From an uncultured Litorilinea sp. (GTDB lineage Bacteria > Chloroflexota > Anaerolineae > Caldilineales > Caldilineaceae): a stretch of DNA of 24,667 nt. The stretch lies in the NCBI GenBank assembly GCA_937922105.1, contig CAKZVN010000192.1, positions 1 to 24,667 on the forward strand, in the 5' to 3' direction. The notes beneath the pieces are model-generated. The model did not search any database. It had not been told where the DNA came from and was given only the letters and a program-made list of their open reading frames with translations. The first letter of the stretch is position 1; each line of letters starts with the position of its first letter. Shown here piece by piece: positions 17,345 through 24,667 of this stretch. A program made the translations under genes and the position numbers.

Positions 17345-18754
17345 ATGCAGATCGCTTCCGAGAGTTTCGCCGAGCGCAGCGCACGCACGCGCTGGCGTCG
17401 CGTCATGGAACAGCTCAACTCCTTGGGCTTGGCGCTGGTCGTCGCGTTGATCATCTGGCTGATTGCGATCAACCAAGAGAATCCCATCATCCAGGGGGTT
17501 TACGGTGAGCGCTTGCCTGTGACGGTGCTGGGCATCCCGGAAGGGTTGCTGCCGGTGCAGGACTTGAGCAAGGAGACAGTGCAGGTTACCTTACAGGCCC
17601 CCAAAAGCTCTTGGGATAATCTAAGTGCGGGCGATTTCACGGCCTATATCAGCCTTGCCGGGCTTGGCCCTGGGACACACGATGTGCCCGTGGTGGTCAC
17701 CAGCCGGGACCCGAAGGTGACAATCACAGACATCCAACGCCCGGCGCTGCGTGTCCAACTGGATCGGGTGATCTCCAAAGAAGTACCGGTGCGGGTGGAC
17801 ATTATGGATACCACTGCGTTCGGCTATGACTGGCAACAGCCGGTGGTCGAGCCGATGACGGTGACGGTGAGTGGGCCGGAGACCCAGGTGTCACAGGTAA
17901 CGCTGGCGCGTGCCGAGGTCTTCTTGCGCAATGCCAAGAGCCAAGTGGAGCGCAACCAGACTGTCGTGCCGCAAAATGCCCTGGGGCAGACCGTGACCCG
18001 CGTGGAAGTCACGCCCCTGATGGTGCATGTGGTGGTGCCGGTGGAACAATGGCCCGGTCGCAAGGAGGTGGCGGTGCGCGTCAACCTCATCGGTCAACCG
18101 ACCCCAGGCTATCGCTTGAGCACCGTGCGCGTGGAGCCGTCTACGGTGGTGTTGCTGGGCGCGACCGATGTCTTGGCGCAAGTGCCCGGCTTTGTGGAGA
18201 CCGAACCGGTGACCCTGGACGGCGCAACCGCCGACATCCAGCGCCGTTTGCAACTCCTGGTTCCCCAGAGCGTGACGGTCTTGGAAGGCAACACGGTGAA
18301 TGTCACGGCGGGGATTACCCCCATCGAGGGCGGCGCGACGGTGCGCCATCCGCCCATCATCCAGGGGTTGGCGCCAGGGCTGGATGCGACTGTGGCGCTG
18401 GAGACCGTGGATGTGATTCTGAGCGGTCCCTTGCCGCTGCTGGAGTCGCTGGGGCCGGACGATGTCTTTGTGATTTTGGATTTGGGCGGGTTGTTGCCGG
18501 GGAACCACATTGTGACCCCGCGCGTGGTGGTACCCACAGGGATCCGGGTGCAAGGGGTGTTGCCCCAAAGTGTGGAGGTGGTGATCACCGCGCTCGCGAC
18601 GCCGACCCCGGAGTTGACGGCAACACCGGTCCTGACTGCGACCATCCCTGCCACCGTTACGGCGCCGGTCACCGGCACGGCAACGGTGACTCCGACTCTG
18701 ACTGTTCCGGCTCCTGCCGCGCCGGAGTCGCCGTTGCAGATACCCACGCCCTGA
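17345..18754 (+). CDS. cdaR: YbbR-domain protein CdaR, regulator of CdaA
   Basis: A 469-residue single-pass membrane protein with an extracytoplasmic YbbR repeat region. Residues 27-44 (LGLALVVALIIWLIAINQ) are the membrane anchor with the characteristic WL.I..Q.NP continuation. YbbR-type repeats follow to about residue 410; four copies are likely, judged by recurring V.V..P..V.V.G motifs (PMTVTVSGPETQVSQV, PSTVVLLGATDVL and DVILSGPLPLLESL). The last ~54 residues are a Thr/Pro/Ala tail, unusual for the family and probably extended, perhaps embedded in the wall. CdaR binds and tunes CdaA in other bacteria. GGAGTAAGG lies before ATG 17345; the 95-base gap to cdaA holds no other feature. The gene usually next in line, glmM, is absent; der follows instead. 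Confidence 0.9.
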   Translation: MQIASESFAERSARTRWRRVMEQLNSLGLALVVALIIWLIAINQENPIIQGVYGERLPVTVLGIPEGLLPVQDLSKETVQVTLQAPKSSWDNLSAGDFTAYISLAGLGPGTHDVPVVVTSRDPKVTITDIQRPALRVQLDRVISKEVPVRVDIMDTTAFGYDWQQPVVEPMTVTVSGPETQVSQVTLARAEVFLRNAKSQVERNQTVVPQNALGQTVTRVEVTPLMVHVVVPVEQWPGRKEVAVRVNLIGQPTPGYRLSTVRVEPSTVVLLGATDVLAQVPGFVETEPVTLDGATADIQRRLQLLVPQSVTVLEGNTVNVTAGITPIEGGATVRHPPIIQGLAPGLDATVALETVDVILSGPLPLLESLGPDDVFVILDLGGLLPGNHIVTPRVVVPTGIRVQGVLPQSVEVVITALATPTPELTATPVLTATIPATVTAPVTGTATVTPTLTVPAPAAPESPLQIPTP

Positions 18755-18837
18755 GCAGGCCCGGCTCGTTTCGCCGGCGCTGCCGGGGAATGCGCCGGGG
18801 TGCGGCGATTGTTCGTTTGGGAAATGAGTTCGAATTT

Positions 18838-20226
18838 ATGCGTACACCGAATGCGGTGGTGGCCCTGGTGGGTCGCCCCAATGTGGGCAAATCAACGTTG
18901 TTCAACCGCTTGATCGGCAAGCGGACAGCCATTGTGGAGGACTTGCCCGGCACCACGCGCGACCGTATTTATGGCGAGTCGGAGTGGAACGGCGTTGCCT
19001 TTGTGGTGATTGATACCGGCGGGCTGGAGTCGCCCACCGAGATGGCGCGCGCCCGCCCGCTGCAAACCGTGGAAGCGCTGGCGTCGGACTCGGCGCTCTT
19101 CGTCACCGAGATCCAGAATCAGGCGCGCGTCGCCGTGGAGGAAGCCGACGCGGTGATCTTGGTGGTGGACGGTCGTGAAGGAGTGACCGCTGCAGACCTG
19201 GACATCGCTGAGGTCTTGCGCCAGACGCTCAAGCCCATCTTCGTGGCGGTGAACAAAACCGAGAGTCAGCGCAGCCGCCTGGATGCCGTCGAGTTCTGGA
19301 ATCTAGGCCTGGGCGAGCCGTATCCCATCAGCGCCTATCACGGGGATGGGGTAGGCGATCTCCTGGACGAGGTGGTGAAGGCGTTGCCGCCGTCACCGCC
19401 CGACGATTCCGAGGACGATACCACCACCGCCATCGCCATCGTAGGCAGGCCGAATGTGGGCAAGAGTAGCTTGCTCAACGCGCTGTTGGGCATGGAGCGC
19501 TCGATTGTCTCCGATATTCCGGGGACAACGCGCGACCCGATTGACACGCGGCTGGTTTATGAGGGGCAATCCATTCTCCTGATTGACACGGCGGGCATTC
19601 GGCGCCGCGGGAAAATCGAGCAAGGCATCGAACAGTACAGCGTGCTGCGCAGCATGCGCAGCATTGATCGCGCCGATGTGGCCCTACTCCTCATTGACGC
19701 GGTGGATGGTGTGACCGCGCAAGACGCGCACGTCGCCGGCTATGTGCTGGAGCGCATGAAGGGCGTGGTGGTGGTGGTGAACAAGTGGGACGCGGTGGAA
19801 AAAGACACCAATACCATGCACGAATACACCAAGACCGTGCGCAACCAGCTGAAATTTTTGGACTATGTGCCGGTGATCTACATCAGCGCCAAGACGGGGC
19901 AACGCATTCATCAGGTACTGCCTACGGCGCTGGTGGTGGCTCAGGCGCGCAAGCACCGCCTGGGCACCAGCGAACTGAACCAACTGATTCGCTCTGCCTA
20001 TGAGAGTGTCTCCCCGCCCAGCAAGGGCGGGCGACCCCTGCGGATTTACTATGCGACGCAGGCGGAGGCCGAACCGCCGACCTTCATTCTGTTCGTCAAT
20101 GACCCGGACTTGGTGCATTTCTCCTATGAGCGCTATCTGGAGAATCGGATCCGCGAGCACCATCCCTTCACCGGGACACCCATCCGGCTGGTCTTTCGCA
20201 AGCGCGGGGAACAGGGGAGGGAGTAA
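18838..20226 (+). CDS. der: ribosome biogenesis GTPase Der (EngA)
   Basis: A 462-residue tandem GTPase needed for 50S subunit assembly. Domain 1: G1 GRPNVGKS (12-19), G3 DTGG, G4 NKTE (139-142). Domain 2: G1 GRPNVGKS (203-210), G3 DTAGI, G4 NKWD (315-318). Both carry the PGTTRD motif. A C-terminal KH-like domain (LRIYYATQAEAEPPTF to IRLVFRKR) binds rRNA. In domain 1, G4 ends in Glu instead of the usual Asp. I chose ATG 18838 because MRTPNAVVALVGRPN matches where the family begins; in-frame upstream starts (for example ATG 18790) would add an unrelated leader. No strong ribosome site is visible near 18838. It is 83 bases after cdaR and 6 bases before the M28 gene, suggesting co-transcription with the latter. 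Confidence 0.94.
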   Translation: MRTPNAVVALVGRPNVGKSTLFNRLIGKRTAIVEDLPGTTRDRIYGESEWNGVAFVVIDTGGLESPTEMARARPLQTVEALASDSALFVTEIQNQARVAVEEADAVILVVDGREGVTAADLDIAEVLRQTLKPIFVAVNKTESQRSRLDAVEFWNLGLGEPYPISAYHGDGVGDLLDEVVKALPPSPPDDSEDDTTTAIAIVGRPNVGKSSLLNALLGMERSIVSDIPGTTRDPIDTRLVYEGQSILLIDTAGIRRRGKIEQGIEQYSVLRSMRSIDRADVALLLIDAVDGVTAQDAHVAGYVLERMKGVVVVVNKWDAVEKDTNTMHEYTKTVRNQLKFLDYVPVIYISAKTGQRIHQVLPTALVVAQARKHRLGTSELNQLIRSAYESVSPPSKGGRPLRIYYATQAEAEPPTFILFVNDPDLVHFSYERYLENRIREHHPFTGTPIRLVFRKRGEQGRE

Positions 20227-20232
20227 AGGGCT

Positions 20233-21180
20233 ATGTTGCGGCTGCGCCGATATAGTATCGAGTTGATCCTGGCTGGGGTGTTGGCAGGCGCGGTGGCTTA
20301 TTTCGCCTATTTGGGCTATGGGCTGCTGACGCCTTCCTTTGCCGTGGAGCCTTTCTCCGGCGCGCGCGCGTTGCAATACGCCACCAAGAAGGTGGAGTAT
20401 GGCCCGCGACCGACCGGGTCGGCAGGCAACATTGCCGCCGGCGATTGGTTGGTGGAGGAGTTGCGCAGTCTGGGCTGGGATGTGGTGATCCAACCCTTTA
20501 CCGCGGGCAACAACAGCCCGGCGCGCAACATCATTGCCATCCGCAGCGCCAACCCGGCTCCGGCGCGCTCCGCGCTGTTGATGACCCATTACGATACCCG
20601 GCTGCGCGCCGACCGCGACCCCGACCCCGCCAACCATGACCGGCCCACGTTGGGCGCCAATGCCGGCGCGTCCGGTGCAGCTGTGCTGCTGGAATTGGCA
20701 CGCACGCTGGACGTGATCGCGACCGGGCATACCGTTTGTCTGGTCTTCCTGGATGCCGAGGAGAATGACGGCATCCAGGGCTGGGAAGCGGCGATGGGCA
20801 GCGCGGCGCTGGTACAACGGCTCGACACCGACATTCCACGCTGTCGCACCCCGCGCTTTGCGCTCTATGTGGATATGGTGGGCAATCACAACCAGCGGCT
20901 CTATACGGAAAGCACCAGCTATGTCCCGTTGACGCGTTCGCTGTGGGCGGTGGCGGCGGAATTAGGCTTCGGCAACTGGTTTATCAACGAGCCGACCTGG
21001 ACCGCCACCGACGCGCACACCCGCTTCCGCGAGATCAACATCCCGGCGGCAACCTTGTCCGACTACAATTATCCTCACCGCGACACGCTCAATGATGACC
21101 TGAACCAATTGAATGTGGACAGCCTGGCGCGCGTGGGCACGGTATTGAAAACCTGGCTGGAGCGCGGCGCGCCTTATTAA
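20233..21180 (+). CDS. membrane-anchored M28-family peptidase-like protein with one metal ligand replaced
   Basis: A 315-residue protein with an N-terminal membrane anchor (residues ~8-33, rich in Leu/Ala/Gly) followed by an M28 / glutaminyl-cyclase-like fold facing outward. M28 enzymes use two zinc ions. Candidate ligands are His119 (THYDT), Glu177 (DAEEND, with Glu176 as the general base), Asp214 (YVDMVGN) and His282 (YPHRDT). The bridging Asp expected in GANDGASG is Ala144 (GANAGASG). ATG 20233 follows GGGAGGG and AAGGG, 6 bases after the der stop. The fold is confident. Activity is doubtful unless another residue replaces the ligand; it could be a single-metal cyclotransferase-like enzyme or a non-catalytic binder. 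Confidence 0.83.
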   Translation: MLRLRRYSIELILAGVLAGAVAYFAYLGYGLLTPSFAVEPFSGARALQYATKKVEYGPRPTGSAGNIAAGDWLVEELRSLGWDVVIQPFTAGNNSPARNIIAIRSANPAPARSALLMTHYDTRLRADRDPDPANHDRPTLGANAGASGAAVLLELARTLDVIATGHTVCLVFLDAEENDGIQGWEAAMGSAALVQRLDTDIPRCRTPRFALYVDMVGNHNQRLYTESTSYVPLTRSLWAVAAELGFGNWFINEPTWTATDAHTRFREINIPAATLSDYNYPHRDTLNDDLNQLNVDSLARVGTVLKTWLERGAPY

Positions 21181-21241
21181 CCTATTCCGCGGTCTGCGCG
21201 CACGGAGTAACGGGATGTAGACCGTATCTCGCCGGCGAACC

Positions 21242-21769
21242 CTATGAAGGCTCCAGGCTGTAGGCGAGTTCCAGCAGCCACCAGCGTCCGTCACGGCGCA
21301 CAAAGCGCCACCGGTCGCCGTTCACGGTCAAGGTTGCGGTGTCGCCATGCACCTGCGGGACGGCACCGGACAAGGCCGAATCAGGCAATGGGGGCGGCGG
21401 GCTGGGGAAGACAGCGAGGCGATAGCGGTCGAGGATGGCGGCGCGTCCGCGCCAATGGTAGTCGTCGGCGGGATCGGCGGTTCCTCGCCCGTCGCGGACG
21501 GTAGCCTCTTCGGCCCAGAGGAGGGCGAGCAGTGCGGCGTCGCCGCGCCGCGCTGCGGCGCGCTCGGCAGCCACCAACGCGGGTAAGGCCTGTGCGGCGT
21601 CTGCAGCAAAGACCGGCGGCAAAACGACGGGGATCGGTGTGGGGGACGGTGGCGGCGCCGCGACCGTGCAGCCCGTCATCAGCCAGGTCCATGCCGGAAT
21701 CAGGCAGGCGCAGTACAGCCCGCGTGTCCGGTGCTGCCATATAGATTGTAGCCTCGCTGCCAAACGCAT
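21242..21769 (-). CDS. small lipoprotein with SnoaL/NTF2-like domain
   Basis: A 175-residue protein. From ATG 21769 it has a positively charged n-region (RLAAR, HRTR), a hydrophobic core and the lipobox LMTGC, so Cys34 would be lipidated. A short Pro-rich linker follows (APPPSPTPIPVVLPP). The remaining ~110 residues show the pattern of NTF2/SnoaL-like cone-fold domains: an Ala-rich helix (LVAAERAAARRGD), EATVRDGRG, HWRGRAAILDRYR and the closing beta-strands DRWRFVRRDGRWWLLELAYS. No catalytic function is evident. The in-frame ATG 21814 lies inside lgt and adds 15 residues with no benefit. The start is only 22 bases from the divergent lgt start, and no clear ribosome site is visible, so the exact start is uncertain. 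Confidence 0.7.
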   Translation of the reverse strand: MRLAARLQSIWQHRTRGLYCACLIPAWTWLMTGCTVAAPPPSPTPIPVVLPPVFAADAAQALPALVAAERAAARRGDAALLALLWAEEATVRDGRGTADPADDYHWRGRAAILDRYRLAVFPSPPPPLPDSALSGAVPQVHGDTATLTVNGDRWRFVRRDGRWWLLELAYSLEPS

Positions 21770-21791
21770 CACGGATTGCAAAGGGCGTTGT

Positions 21792-22709
21792 ATGAACCCG
21801 GTCATTCTCGACATCGGTCCTTTTTCATTGCATTGGTATGGGGTGTTGATCGTGGGTGGCGCGACGCTGGCGGCGTGGATTTCCGCGCGCTACGCCCGCC
21901 GCGCCGGCGACGAACCGGACCATATTTGGAATCTCTTGGCCTGGGTGTTGATTGCGGGCATCATCGGCGCGCGACTCTATCATGTGTTCAGTTCGCCTGC
22001 CGATGGGTTAGGCTGGGCCTATTATCGCGATAACCCGCTGGACATTATCAAATTCTGGGACGGCGGCTTCCAGGGCCTGGGCATTTACGGCGGGTTGGCG
22101 GGCGGCGCGCTGGCGATCCTGCTCTATTGTCGCTTTAATGCCCTGGACCCGGTGCGCTATCTGGACTACATCGCCCCCAATGTCTTGCTCGCCCAAGCCA
22201 TCGGACGCATCGGCAACTTCATCAACCAGGAGTTGTACGGCCCGCCCACCAATCTCCCCTGGGCGTTTCATATTAACCCGCGCTTTCCGTGCCAACCGCC
22301 CCCCAACCTGCCGCGCGAGGTGCAGTATTGCGGCGCGCCGGACTTGACCGAGGCGACGCTGCAATGGTACGCCAACAACGGCTTTCATCCCACCTTCTTC
22401 TATGAAGCGCTGTGGAATTTGGCCCTGTTCTTCGTGTTGATGTGGGTGATCCATCGTTTCGGCGCATCCTTGCGGCGGGGGGACGGGGTGTTGCTCTATT
22501 TGGTGGCGTATCCGCTGGGGCGCTTTTGGGTCGAGATGTTCCGCCCCGATGCCTGGGTCATGGGCCAGTTGGCGACCGCGCAATGGATTGCGTTACTCGC
22601 TGTGGTGGGCGCGATGGCGGCGTTGATCGTGCGCCATCGCGGTTGGTCGCCGGAGGAAAACCCGGACGATACGTTGGCTCACATGACCCGGCTGCTGGGA
22701 CGCGCCTAG
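21792..22709 (+). CDS. lgt: prolipoprotein diacylglyceryl transferase
   Basis: A 305-residue integral membrane enzyme that moves diacylglycerol from phosphatidylglycerol to the lipobox Cys of prolipoproteins. It starts with the family's typical MNPVILDIGPFSLHWYG. The Lgt signature GRIGNFINQE (residues 138-147) is intact, and later HPTFFYEALWN and RFWVEMFRPD match conserved blocks. About seven membrane spans are visible. An insertion of ~35 residues (FPCQPPPNLPREVQYC) between the signature and the HPT block is longer than in E. coli and contains a Cys pair. ATG 21792 has AAGGGC 6 nt upstream. Its stop codon overlaps the stop of the convergent GNAT gene within CTAG. The two lipoproteins in this window would be substrates. 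Confidence 0.96.
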   Translation: MNPVILDIGPFSLHWYGVLIVGGATLAAWISARYARRAGDEPDHIWNLLAWVLIAGIIGARLYHVFSSPADGLGWAYYRDNPLDIIKFWDGGFQGLGIYGGLAGGALAILLYCRFNALDPVRYLDYIAPNVLLAQAIGRIGNFINQELYGPPTNLPWAFHINPRFPCQPPPNLPREVQYCGAPDLTEATLQWYANNGFHPTFFYEALWNLALFFVLMWVIHRFGASLRRGDGVLLYLVAYPLGRFWVEMFRPDAWVMGQLATAQWIALLAVVGAMAALIVRHRGWSPEENPDDTLAHMTRLLGRA

Positions 22710-24010
22710 TCCTTCGGTTGCGGGTCCACATGTCCTAGATGCTCCCAGAGACCGTCGTGCACGCGTTGACCGAGGAGATAGCGCCGGTCGCCGTCGGTCG
22801 CCACGCCGGTGATCACATATTGACCGGGACGGCTCCCTACATAGTGCGCGAAGAGGCGGTCGGTCGCGTCGCGCCAGCGCATGGCTTCCTCGATCGCGCG
22901 TTGCTGGAGCGCGGTCCAGTCTGCGGGAATCTCGACCGCGATGAGGTCGCTGTCCGCCGTAAAATCTACATGCCACCAGCCGTCGTTGACGCGACGGATG
23001 TGCGGATGTTGGCCCAGGTCAAGTATGAGCGTGCGCGCGCCGGTGAGCGGGACATCGCGTACGCGCGCGCTTTCCACCAGCCACGTGAGGGCGAAGCGCG
23101 AGGCGGGTACACGGTTCAACTCGTTGCGAAACGGGTAGAAATCCGGGTAGTGGTGGAAAGCTACAGCACGCAGCAGACCGAAATTGAGTGCGGCGTTGGC
23201 GAATTGGAGCGGGTCGGCTGTCCAGTTGACGATGGCAATGCCGGCTTGCCGCGCTTGCTCGGCCTGCATGCGCTTGAGCAGATTGCCGATGCGCATACCG
23301 CGATAGTCCGGGTGAACGCCCATGGTCTGGGACTCCAGGCGCAGCGCGCCGCGGAAGCGCGTTTCCCAGTCTGCGGGCAGCGGCGGGCCGTCGAATTTGA
23401 AAAAGCCGAAGAGAAAGCCTACCAGTCGCCCGTCCACGCGCGCGACCAGCGATGTGCCCGCAGCGAATTGGTCGCTGTGAATATCCGCGGGGTAGAGGTA
23501 TTCAGGTGGGCTGCCCCAGATGCGTTGGTGGAGCGCGGGAATCTGCGCGGCCTCGTCGGCGTAGGGGCGTCCCAAGTCTACGTTCTGGATGACCTGGGTC
23601 GAGCCGCTGTAGGTGTGGTCGGGGGCCGACGGGTCATAGAAAGTGATGTGGGGACAATCCAGTTGCGCGGCGACGGCGGCGGTGGCTGCCGCGGCGAGGG
23701 CAGGCGTGACCGCACCTGCTTCACGGACGGCATGGTAGCGCAAGGTGAAGGCGCGCGTGCCGATGGGCGGCGCAGGCGGCTCGGTTTCGCCGGGGCGACG
23801 TAGCCGGTGGCGCGGAAAGAGAAAGCCTACCCCGACGCGCGTGTCGTTTTCCACCAACCAAACGATGTGCCCGCCAAGTTTGGGCAAGACGACTTGTAGG
23901 AAGTGATAGGGAAAGAGGGTCGGGTTTTGTCCGGCGTGGAGCAGGGCGCCGATCTGGTCAATGGTGGCATTCCAATAGGGACCGTGGGGATCGACAAACT
24001 CGGCGCGCAT
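22706..24010 (-). CDS. GNAT-superfamily protein, COG3375-like, with long N-terminal region
   Basis: A 434-residue protein. The central part (about 195-325) is a GNAT fold: SLVARVDGRLVGFLFGF, LESQTMGVHPDYRGMRIGNLL (acetyl-CoA binding strand/loop) and IAIVNWTADPLQFANAALNF. The segment running into HYPDFYPFRNELNRVPASRFALTWLVE closely resembles uncharacterised COG3375 GNAT proteins. Residues 1-150 contain a second half-similar strand pattern (HIVWLVENDTRVGVGFLFPR), possibly a degenerate duplicate. The last ~90 residues are a separate alpha/beta region. COG3375 proteins are usually about 270 residues, so this is much longer. ATG 24010 lies 13 bases after the rlmB stop; the pair is probably one transcript. 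Substrate unknown. Confidence 0.8.
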   Translation of the reverse strand: MRAEFVDPHGPYWNATIDQIGALLHAGQNPTLFPYHFLQVVLPKLGGHIVWLVENDTRVGVGFLFPRHRLRRPGETEPPAPPIGTRAFTLRYHAVREAGAVTPALAAAATAAVAAQLDCPHITFYDPSAPDHTYSGSTQVIQNVDLGRPYADEAAQIPALHQRIWGSPPEYLYPADIHSDQFAAGTSLVARVDGRLVGFLFGFFKFDGPPLPADWETRFRGALRLESQTMGVHPDYRGMRIGNLLKRMQAEQARQAGIAIVNWTADPLQFANAALNFGLLRAVAFHHYPDFYPFRNELNRVPASRFALTWLVESARVRDVPLTGARTLILDLGQHPHIRRVNDGWWHVDFTADSDLIAVEIPADWTALQQRAIEEAMRWRDATDRLFAHYVGSRPGQYVITGVATDGDRRYLLGQRVHDGLWEHLGHVDPQPKD

Positions 24011-24023
24011 AGGACCCGGCGGC

Positions 24024-24667
24024 TCAACCTGCCGTGACCGTGCGCGCTTGGCGCGCCAAGTAGAGCGCGATGCTGCCGGCAACGGCGGCGTTGAGACTTT
24101 CCACTTGACCGACCATCAAGAGACGCACGAGGAAGTCGCACTTCTCGCGCGTCAGGCGGCTGAGACCGCTGCCCTCGCTGCCCACCACCAGTGCCAATGC
24201 ACCGTCGAGCATTTTGGGCTGCACCAGGGGGGTGTCCGGATCGCTGTCCAGCCCCGCGATCCAGATGTTGCGCGTTTTGAGGAAGTCAATCGCCTGATTG
24301 AGGTTGGGGACTTGCGCCACGCGCATGCGTTCCACCGCGCCCGCGCTGCTGTTGGTGACGGCGGGGGTGATGCGTGCCGCGCGGCGGTCGGGGATCAAGA
24401 TGCCGTGAACGCCCATCGCCTCTGCCGTGCGGATCAACGTGCCCAAATTTTGTGGGTCTTGCAGATGGTCCAGGATGAGCAAAAAGGGCGGCTCGCCCAG
24501 CCGCTTGGCGTAGGCGAGGATGGCGTCCAACTCTACATAGGGATAGTCGCCTACCTCCAGCGCGACGCCCTGGGCATTGACGCCTTCGCGTGCCAGCTTG
24601 TCGAACAGCCCGCCCTTGACCAGGCGCACGGGGATGTTGGCCTCCTGGGCCGCGCGTTGTAATTCGG
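24024..24667 (-). CDS. rlmB: 23S rRNA (guanosine-2'-O)-methyltransferase RlmB-type (SpoU family), 5'-truncated by window edge
   Basis: The visible 214 residues begin inside the substrate-binding domain (ELQRAAQEANIPVRLVKGG), so the true start lies beyond the right edge; an internal GTG at 24629 is not the start. The SPOUT catalytic domain has all three signatures: motif 1 LDHLQDPQNLGTLIRTAEAMG, motif 2 LVVGSEGSGLS and motif 3 VESLNAAVAGSIALYLARQ, which form the trefoil knot that binds SAM. RlmB 2'-O-methylates G2251 in the peptidyl-transferase P-loop of E. coli 23S rRNA; paralogues act on tRNA or other rRNA sites, so the symbol is probable, not certain. It is followed after 13 bases by the GNAT gene. 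Confidence 0.85.
   Translation of the reverse strand, partial: ELQRAAQEANIPVRLVKGGLFDKLAREGVNAQGVALEVGDYPYVELDAILAYAKRLGEPPFLLILDHLQDPQNLGTLIRTAEAMGVHGILIPDRRAARITPAVTNSSAGAVERMRVAQVPNLNQAIDFLKTRNIWIAGLDSDPDTPLVQPKMLDGALALVVGSEGSGLSRLTREKCDFLVRLLMVGQVESLNAAVAGSIALYLARQARTVTAG

Noticed and set aside
18049..18837. der frame extended upstream to 18049
   Set aside because: This overlaps cdaR in another frame and yields Arg/Gly/His-rich sequence unlike Der, which begins at MRTPNAVVALVGRPN.

Overview
This is a GC-rich bacterial chromosomal segment. I infer Chloroflexota (Anaerolineae/Caldilineae-like), though no single gene proves it. The basis is the mix of a CdaA/YbbR pair, lipoproteins with Ala/Pro/Thr-rich linkers, a COG3375-type acetyltransferase, a very large repeat-rich beta-helix exoprotein, and short intergenic palindromes. 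I found no rRNA, tRNA, CRISPR, integrase or transposase. Most of the window is ordinary chromosome.

Layout. Positions 1-2995 (minus) hold the N-terminal ~998 residues of a secreted right-handed beta-helix protein with about 29 GG[GA]-type repeats, running off the left edge. A divergent promoter region (2996-3385) separates it from a PlsC-like acyltransferase (3386-4177, plus). Next comes selD (minus), read here as a selenoprotein: an in-frame TGA falls at the catalytic position, followed by a SECIS-like hairpin. An SDR oxidoreductase and a YceI-domain lipoprotein follow on the plus strand. After a repeat-bearing spacer come two apparently cytoplasmic glycoside hydrolases, a GH20-like enzyme and a GH13 neopullulanase/cyclomaltodextrinase-like enzyme.

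From 11343 to 21180 all genes read rightward: a diacylglycerol-kinase-family lipid kinase, an unidentified polytopic membrane protein preceded by a strong terminator-like hairpin, an HD-domain phosphohydrolase, a fumarylacetoacetate-hydrolase-family enzyme, an ornithine carbamoyltransferase gene broken by a one-base frameshift, the c-di-AMP synthase cdaA and its YbbR partner cdaR, the ribosome-assembly GTPase der, and a membrane-anchored M28-family protein lacking one expected metal ligand. The right end holds a small lipoprotein (minus), lgt (plus), and a minus-strand pair: a long GNAT-superfamily protein and an rlmB/SpoU-type RNA methyltransferase cut by the right edge.

The likely functional links are envelope and lipid biology (PlsC-like, DagK-like, Lgt, two lipoproteins, M28, CdaA/CdaR) and cytoplasmic sugar processing (GH20, GH13). 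The most notable observation is selD: a call beginning at TTG 5221 would lose the catalytic Sec/Lys loop. Upstream reading gives ATG 5293, Sec16 and Lys19, with an 8-bp hairpin at the expected distance after the UGA.
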